This document shows positions 60,492 through 64,000 of a DNA stretch of 64,000 bases, in pieces (position 1 is the first letter of the stretch; the number at the start of each line of letters is the position of its first letter). Below the pieces are notes generated by a model that was given only the letters and a program-made list of their open reading frames with translations, did not search any database and was not told the DNA's origin. Made by a program: the position numbers and the translations under genes. The DNA comes from Clostridia bacterium (GTDB lineage Bacteria; Bacillota; Clostridia; Christensenellales; CAG-917): assembly GCA_017461985.1 (NCBI GenBank), contig JAFTSA010000006.1, forward strand, positions 64,110 to 128,109, written 5' to 3'.

Positions 60492-61415
60492 ATGCGTATT
60501 GGTGAAATTGAACTGAAATCCAACATTGTCTTTGCACCCATTGCAGGATTCTCTGACGCAGGGGCAAGACACCTATGTGCCAAGTATGGCGCAGGTCTTT
60601 TGTACACCGAAATGGTCAGTGCAAAGGGGCTTTGCTATGGCGGTAAAGGCACTGAGGATTTGCTTCACGTCACCGACACAGGAGTGCCCACCGCAGTGCA
60701 GATTTTTGGCAGTGAGCCTGAGTTCATTTTCAAAGCTTGCCAAGACGAGCGCCTAGCCAAATTTGACATAATTGACATCAATATGGGTTGCCCTGTAAGA
60801 AAGATTGTTTCAAACGGTGAAGGCAGTGCCCTTATGGAAAATCCTGCCCTCATCACCGAGATAGTTTCTTCCGCAGTTGAGGGAGGTCGTCGCCCTGTCA
60901 CCGTCAAAATCCGTGCAGGTGTTGACAAGGATATTTTGGCAGTTGATTGCGCCCTCGCCGCTGAAAAAGGCGGTGCAAGTGCAGTTGCAGTGCACCCTCG
61001 TTTCCGCACTCAAATGTATAGTGGGGTGGCAGACCACACCGTGACAAAAATGGTGAAAGACGCTCTCTCAATCCCCGTCATAGCAAATGGTGACATAGTG
61101 GACAAAGCATCCCTTGAAAAGGTGAAAGAGGTGAGTGGTGCAGACGGCTTTATGATAGCCCGTGGTGCCCTTGGCAAACCTTATATTTTCAGTGAACTTT
61201 TGGGACTTGACTATACATACGACAACAAGGCTTCAGTTCTTGAGCATATATCAATTTTGCGCCAAACTCTCCCTGACAGAGTGGTTGCAAATATGATGAA
61301 ATTGCAACTTTGCCACTACGCAAAAAACACCGGCAACACCAAGGCTGTCCGTATGGCGCTTGCCTCAGTCGCTGACCTCAACGGCATACTGAATTTGGTG
61401 GAAGAATATCTTTGA
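60492..61415 (+). CDS. dus: tRNA-dihydrouridine synthase
   Basis: 307 residues, DusB-like TIM barrel: 'IVFAPIAGFSDAGARHLCAK', 'TAVQIFGSEPEFI', 'IIDINMGCPVRKIV' (catalytic Cys), 'VHPRFRTQMYSG', 'VIANGDIVDK', 'GFMIARGALGKPYIF'. Flavin-dependent reduction of uridine in tRNA D-loops. No ribosome site upstream; TATAAA directly before ATG (possible short-leader or leaderless message). Confidence 0.94.
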   Translation: MRIGEIELKSNIVFAPIAGFSDAGARHLCAKYGAGLLYTEMVSAKGLCYGGKGTEDLLHVTDTGVPTAVQIFGSEPEFIFKACQDERLAKFDIIDINMGCPVRKIVSNGEGSALMENPALITEIVSSAVEGGRRPVTVKIRAGVDKDILAVDCALAAEKGGASAVAVHPRFRTQMYSGVADHTVTKMVKDALSIPVIANGDIVDKASLEKVKEVSGADGFMIARGALGKPYIFSELLGLDYTYDNKASVLEHISILRQTLPDRVVANMMKLQLCHYAKNTGNTKAVRMALASVADLNGILNLVEEYL

Positions 61416-61602
61416 AATCCCCCAAAATTTCCCATAAAATTTGACTGAAAATTCCGCAAAAAATAACCAAAAATATCTACAAAAAACACGTTGATTTTGT
61501 GGCGGAAAAATCACAAAAAAACAACAGAAAAAAATCTTCAAAACCCCACAAATATAGTCCAAATTTTTAGGACAAAACTTAGGACAAAATCTAGTAAGAA
61601 TT

Positions 61603-62091
61603 ATGGCATTCAACATAGTGCTCGTAGAGCCCGAAATCCCTCAAAACACAGGCAATATTGCCCGCACTTGCGCCGCAACAGGGGCAAGACTTCATCTTGT
61701 CAAACCCTTAGGTTTTGCCATTGACGACAAGTCCTTGAAGCGTGCAGGCCTTGACTACTGGCATCTTCTTGACGTGACGGTGTATGAAAACATCGACGAG
61801 TTTTTCTTGAAAAATCCCGATGGCAACAAGTGGTATCTCACCACCAAGGGCGCAAAACGCTATGACCAAGCGTCATTTTGTGACGGAGATTATTTCATCT
61901 TCGGCAAGGAGACAAAGGGGCTCCCTGAGGAATTGTTGCATGACAACTATGACCACGCCCTTCGCATACCAATGATTGCAGAGGCAAGAAGCCTCAATCT
62001 TTCAAACTCAGTTGCAATCGTCGTTTATGAGGCAATCCGCCAAAACGACCACGGTCACCTTCTTGAACAAGGTCACCTCACCAAATTTTAG
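61603..62091 (+). CDS. trmL: tRNA (cytidine34-2'-O)-methyltransferase TrmL
   Basis: 162 residues, SPOUT fold with knot: 'NIVLVEPEIPQNTGNIARTC', 'FGKETKGLPEELL', 'IPMIAEARSLNLSNSVAIVVYE' (first 20 residues motif 3). Uses SAM to methylate the wobble base of tRNA-Leu. A 12-base direct repeat TAGGACAAAA (61568, 61580) lies upstream. Followed by an acetyltransferase 17 bases later. Confidence 0.95.
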   Translation: MAFNIVLVEPEIPQNTGNIARTCAATGARLHLVKPLGFAIDDKSLKRAGLDYWHLLDVTVYENIDEFFLKNPDGNKWYLTTKGAKRYDQASFCDGDYFIFGKETKGLPEELLHDNYDHALRIPMIAEARSLNLSNSVAIVVYEAIRQNDHGHLLEQGHLTKF

Positions 62092-62108
62092 TCCAAAGGA
62101 ATACTATT

Positions 62109-62717
62109 ATGAACGCAGAATTTAGGTTAAACGGAAAGATTATAGAAACAGAAAGGCTTGTCCTTCGTCCTTTCAAATGGGATGACCTCGACGACTTTTT
62201 CGCATACGCCTCAGTTGAGGGCGTAGGCGAGATGGCAGGTTGGCCTCATCACGAAAACAAGGACAAGAGTAAAGAAATCCTCACCCACTTCATTGATGAG
62301 GACAAGACTTTTGCGGTTTGTTTGAAGGATAGCGGACGTGTTGTAGGTTCTTTGGGCGTTGAGTTTTACGGCGCAGAGGACAAACTGACCGAGTTTGACG
62401 GCTACAAGGGCAGAGAAATCGGCTACGTTTTGGCACGTGACCAATGGGGCAAGGGGCTTATGGCAGAGGCAGTGAAGGCAGTCATCAACTATCTTTTTGA
62501 TGAAAAAGACCTTGATTTCCTCACCTGTGGCTACTATGACTTCAACAATCAGTCAAGACGAGTGCAAGAGAAATGTGGATTTAAGCCATATCGCAAACTG
62601 AATATGGAAACACGTATGGACACCGTTGAGCCCGGCGTCCTCAACCTCCTCATCAATCCGAGGAAGAATATCACCTTCAATTTCTCCCACCCTGAAACTC
62701 TCCTCTGGAAGGATTGA
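62109..62717 (+). CDS. GNAT-family N-acetyltransferase
   Basis: 202 residues of the RimJ/RimL-like group: 'ETERLVLRPFKWDDLDDFF' N-terminal, 'REIGYVLARDQWGKGLMAEA' (acetyl-CoA loop V-L-x-x-x-x-WGKGL), 'NQSRRVQEKCGFKPYRKL'. Acceptor unknown; possibly a ribosomal protein or small amine. AAAGGAA before ATG. Confidence 0.92.
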   Translation: MNAEFRLNGKIIETERLVLRPFKWDDLDDFFAYASVEGVGEMAGWPHHENKDKSKEILTHFIDEDKTFAVCLKDSGRVVGSLGVEFYGAEDKLTEFDGYKGREIGYVLARDQWGKGLMAEAVKAVINYLFDEKDLDFLTCGYYDFNNQSRRVQEKCGFKPYRKLNMETRMDTVEPGVLNLLINPRKNITFNFSHPETLLWKD

Positions 62718-62770
62718 GAGGAAAGCACCTATCAAACAAAAACTTTAAGCAAATATAAGACAGCTCAAAG

Positions 62771-62795
62771 CGACTGCAACCGCAGTCGTTTTTTA
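62771..62795 (+). terminator. Terminator of trmL-acetyltransferase
   Basis: CGACTGC-AACC-GCAGTCG, perfect 7-bp stem, T-run. Confidence 0.9.
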
Positions 62796-62882
62796 TGTTT
62801 GGGTTTTATCTGTTTTTCTAAAAACCGCCATTTTCCGTCAAATACCTCAATGCAAAACTTAAATCATCATTTTCACTTAAAA

Positions 62883-63026
62883 ACACGATATGTGTACCAT
62901 AAAATTGCAAAACTTGTCAAAATAAGCCGAAAACGGCAATTTTAGGTAGTTTTGAGCACGATAATAAAATATCAAAAACACGAAACGTGTTGCAAATATA
63001 TTGCCTTACAACACGTTTCGTGTTTT
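62883..63026. repeat. ACACG-N3-CGTGT palindromes and an 18-bp hairpin
   Basis: Palindromes at 62883-62895, 62978-62990 and 63011-63023. The last two are parts of an 18-bp perfect inverted repeat (62975-62992 with 63009-63026) around a 16-base loop, followed by ATTTTT. It may act as terminator and also as a double binding site. Confidence 0.7.
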
Positions 63027-63056
63027 ATTTTTGTCGTCTAAATCCTGCGAGAGAAT

Positions 63057-63284
63057 ATGTCCCCCTTCCTCACGTGTTTCCCCCTTCTGCCTACGGCAGA
63101 GCCCTACGGGCAGGGCAACACTCGGCTCTCGCACATTAAGCGACGTCGCCTGATTATGCCACTCGTTGCGTTGGTGCAAAAAAATCACAGCGCACCCGCA
63201 ACTTCGTACTCTCGTCTGGTTCTCGGCGCTCCCTTCCTCGTCGCCGCTGCTCCTCGCGTTCCGTCTTCGAAAGAGTAAGTGCTA
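63057..63284 (+). repeat. Structured intergenic repeat, copy 3
   Basis: About 228 bases, same order of parts as copies 1 and 2. Variable hairpins show compensatory change: here TCTGCC-TAC-GGCAGA and GCCC-TAC-GGGC where the others have TTTGC/GCAAA and CCC-TTC-GGG. The A-rich loop has seven A. Confidence 0.88.
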
Positions 63285-63349
63285 GCAAATGTATCGCCCT
63301 TTATGAACTTTCTTCATCCCATGCTTTTGCATGGGGGTGCAAATTTTCC

Positions 63350-63378
63350 TTGATTTACTTGGTGGGGTGTGCTACAAT
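63350..63378 (+). promoter_or_regulatory. Promoter of pgk
   Basis: TTGATT, 17 bases, TACAAT. Confidence 0.75.
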
Positions 63379-63455
63379 ATATAACTGTGGCTCGTATGCG
63401 TGCATTATGCTCACGCGAGGCCCAAACTGGAATTTAATTTTAAGGAGAATACATT

Positions 63456-64000
63456 ATGGCAAAAATGACTGTTCGTGACATTGACGTCAAAGGCAAAAAG
63501 GTTTTGGTCCGTTGCGACTTCAACGTTCCTATGAAAGACGGTGTCATCACCGACGAAAACCGCATCAACGGTGCACTGCCCACAATCACATATCTTGTGG
63601 AAAACGGCGCAAAGGTTATCCTTTGCTCACACATGGGCAAACCCCACAACATCTTCACCCCCGGCTTTGGTCTCACAAAGAAGGAAAAGAAGGCAGTGGA
63701 AGCACTCCCCGCCGACGAACAAGCAGCAGCAAAGCAAGCATATCTTGACAAAGCACTGAAAAACGACGCAAAGAAATTCACATTGAAGCCCGTTGCAGAC
63801 AGACTTGCAGATCATTTCCCCGGTAAGGTCACCTTTGCAACAGACCTTGTTGGTGATGATGCACACGCAAAAGTGGCAGCACTGAACGACGGTGAAATCG
63901 TCCTTCTTGAAAACACCCGTTTCTATCAAGGGGAAGAAAAGAACAGTGAAGAACTTTGCAAGGCACTTGCAGACTTCTGCGACGTCTACGTCAACGACGC
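63456..64000 (+). CDS. pgk: Phosphoglycerate kinase, cut by the window end
   Basis: 181 residues visible, no stop before the window end. AAGGAG before ATG 63456. '[22 protein letters not shown]' pattern (substrate Asp/Asn/Arg; first 20 residues are the hallmark), '[10 protein letters not shown]', '[16 protein letters not shown]', '[16 protein letters not shown]'. Compared with usual Pgk, about 40 extra residues (64-106) lie between the 'SHxGxP' loop and 'TLKPVA'. Converts 1,3-bisphosphoglycerate and ADP to 3-phosphoglycerate and ATP in glycolysis. Confidence 0.95.
   Translation, partial: MAKMTVRDIDVKGKKVLVRCDFNVPMKDGVITDENRINGALPTITYLVENGAKVILCSHMGKPHNIFTPGFGLTKKEKKAVEALPADEQAAAKQAYLDKALKNDAKKFTLKPVADRLADHFPGKVTFATDLVGDDAHAKVAALNDGEIVLLENTRFYQGEEKNSEELCKALADFCDVYVND

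Larger units (their letters stand above)
62718..63455. other. Noncoding region before pgk: terminator, palindromes, repeat copy 3, promoter
   Basis: 738 bases without a gene. Order: terminator of the acetyltransferase (62771-62795), palindrome ACACG-ATA-TGTGT (62883), long hairpin made of two palindromes (62975-63026), repeat copy 3 (63057-63284), CCCATGC-TTTT-GCATGGG hairpin (63318-63336), pgk promoter (63350-63378) and a ~75-base leader with an imperfect GC-rich hairpin. Confidence 0.75.

Noticed and set aside
61491-61724. 77-residue plus-strand frame before trmL
   Set aside because: Lysine/asparagine-rich translation of an A-rich intergenic stretch that overlaps trmL in another frame.

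Overview
The window reads as ordinary chromosome from a spore-forming Bacillota, most likely an uncultured anaerobic Clostridia lineage. The evidence is SpoVT, SpoVB, QueT under a preQ1 riboswitch, single-chain glycyl-tRNA synthetase, a Na+-pumping oxaloacetate decarboxylase, strong AGGAGG ribosome sites and short T-run terminators. Some features (large repeat-built lipoproteins, a high-cysteine small protein, a Pgk insertion) recall uncultured gut Clostridia; the order or family cannot be settled from sequence alone. About 61 protein genes and one tRNA-Thr are supported. There is no rRNA, CRISPR array, insertion sequence or intact prophage.

Layout. 1-4.7 kb: end of a structural-looking gene, a 34-aa coiled coil, a long coiled-coil protein and a MacB-like ABC exporter. 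4.7-5.45 kb: noncoding stretch with palindromes, a tRNA-Thr remnant, a repeat fragment and the intact tRNA-Thr. 5.5-6.7 kb: Mrp/NBP35 ATPase and a TSCPD protein. 6.9-11.1 kb: a 1408-aa lipoprotein with Cys-rich repeats, a transglutaminase-like domain and BspA-type leucine-rich repeats. 11.2-19 kb: sugar symporter and phosphoesterase behind a hairpin-array leader, then oadA, oadG, biotin carrier, oadB, birA and an EamA transporter. 19.3-22.3 kb: asd-dapA-dapB on the minus strand, DapB carrying a tandem ACT extension. 22.5-31 kb: membrane/TPR/acidic-protein operon, YkvI-like transporter, glyS, high-cysteine protein, TspO-like protein, coaX. 31-36.4 kb: hom-PPTase-ACP, then lipoproteins and a DUF2804 protein. 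36.7-39.4 kb: amino-acid ABC transporter with two architectural oddities. 39.7-51 kb: holA, a membrane protein with NPF motifs, cdaA, a DUF1015 protein, lysC, paired small membrane proteins, uvrBA. 51-56.3 kb: XRE and MarR regulators, DnaC-like and DnaD-like replication proteins, a lipoprotein, queT. 56.3-64 kb: flavin reductase, spoVT-spoVB-mazG, dus, trmL, an acetyltransferase, and the start of pgk.

How the genes fit together. LysC, Asd, DapA, DapB and Hom form the aspartate pathway to lysine and threonine in three separate loci; LysC, DapB and Hom all carry C-terminal regulatory regions. OadA, gamma, carrier and beta with BirA make a complete biotin-dependent Na+ pump together with its biotin-attaching enzyme. 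PPTase and ACP are a modifying enzyme next to its substrate. MazG, UvrAB, Dus and TrmL are housekeeping.

The most unusual signals are: a solute-binding protein that looks circularly permuted beside an ABC ATPase with a ~120-residue coiled-coil insertion; DapB fused to aspartokinase-type ACT domains; a ~230-bp structured noncoding repeat in three intergenic copies, with compensatory changes; an array of covarying mini-hairpins in a 5' leader; a recurring palindrome ACACG-N3-CGTGT that also overlaps the promoter of an XRE regulator; and hairpins covering the translation starts of birA and spoVT.
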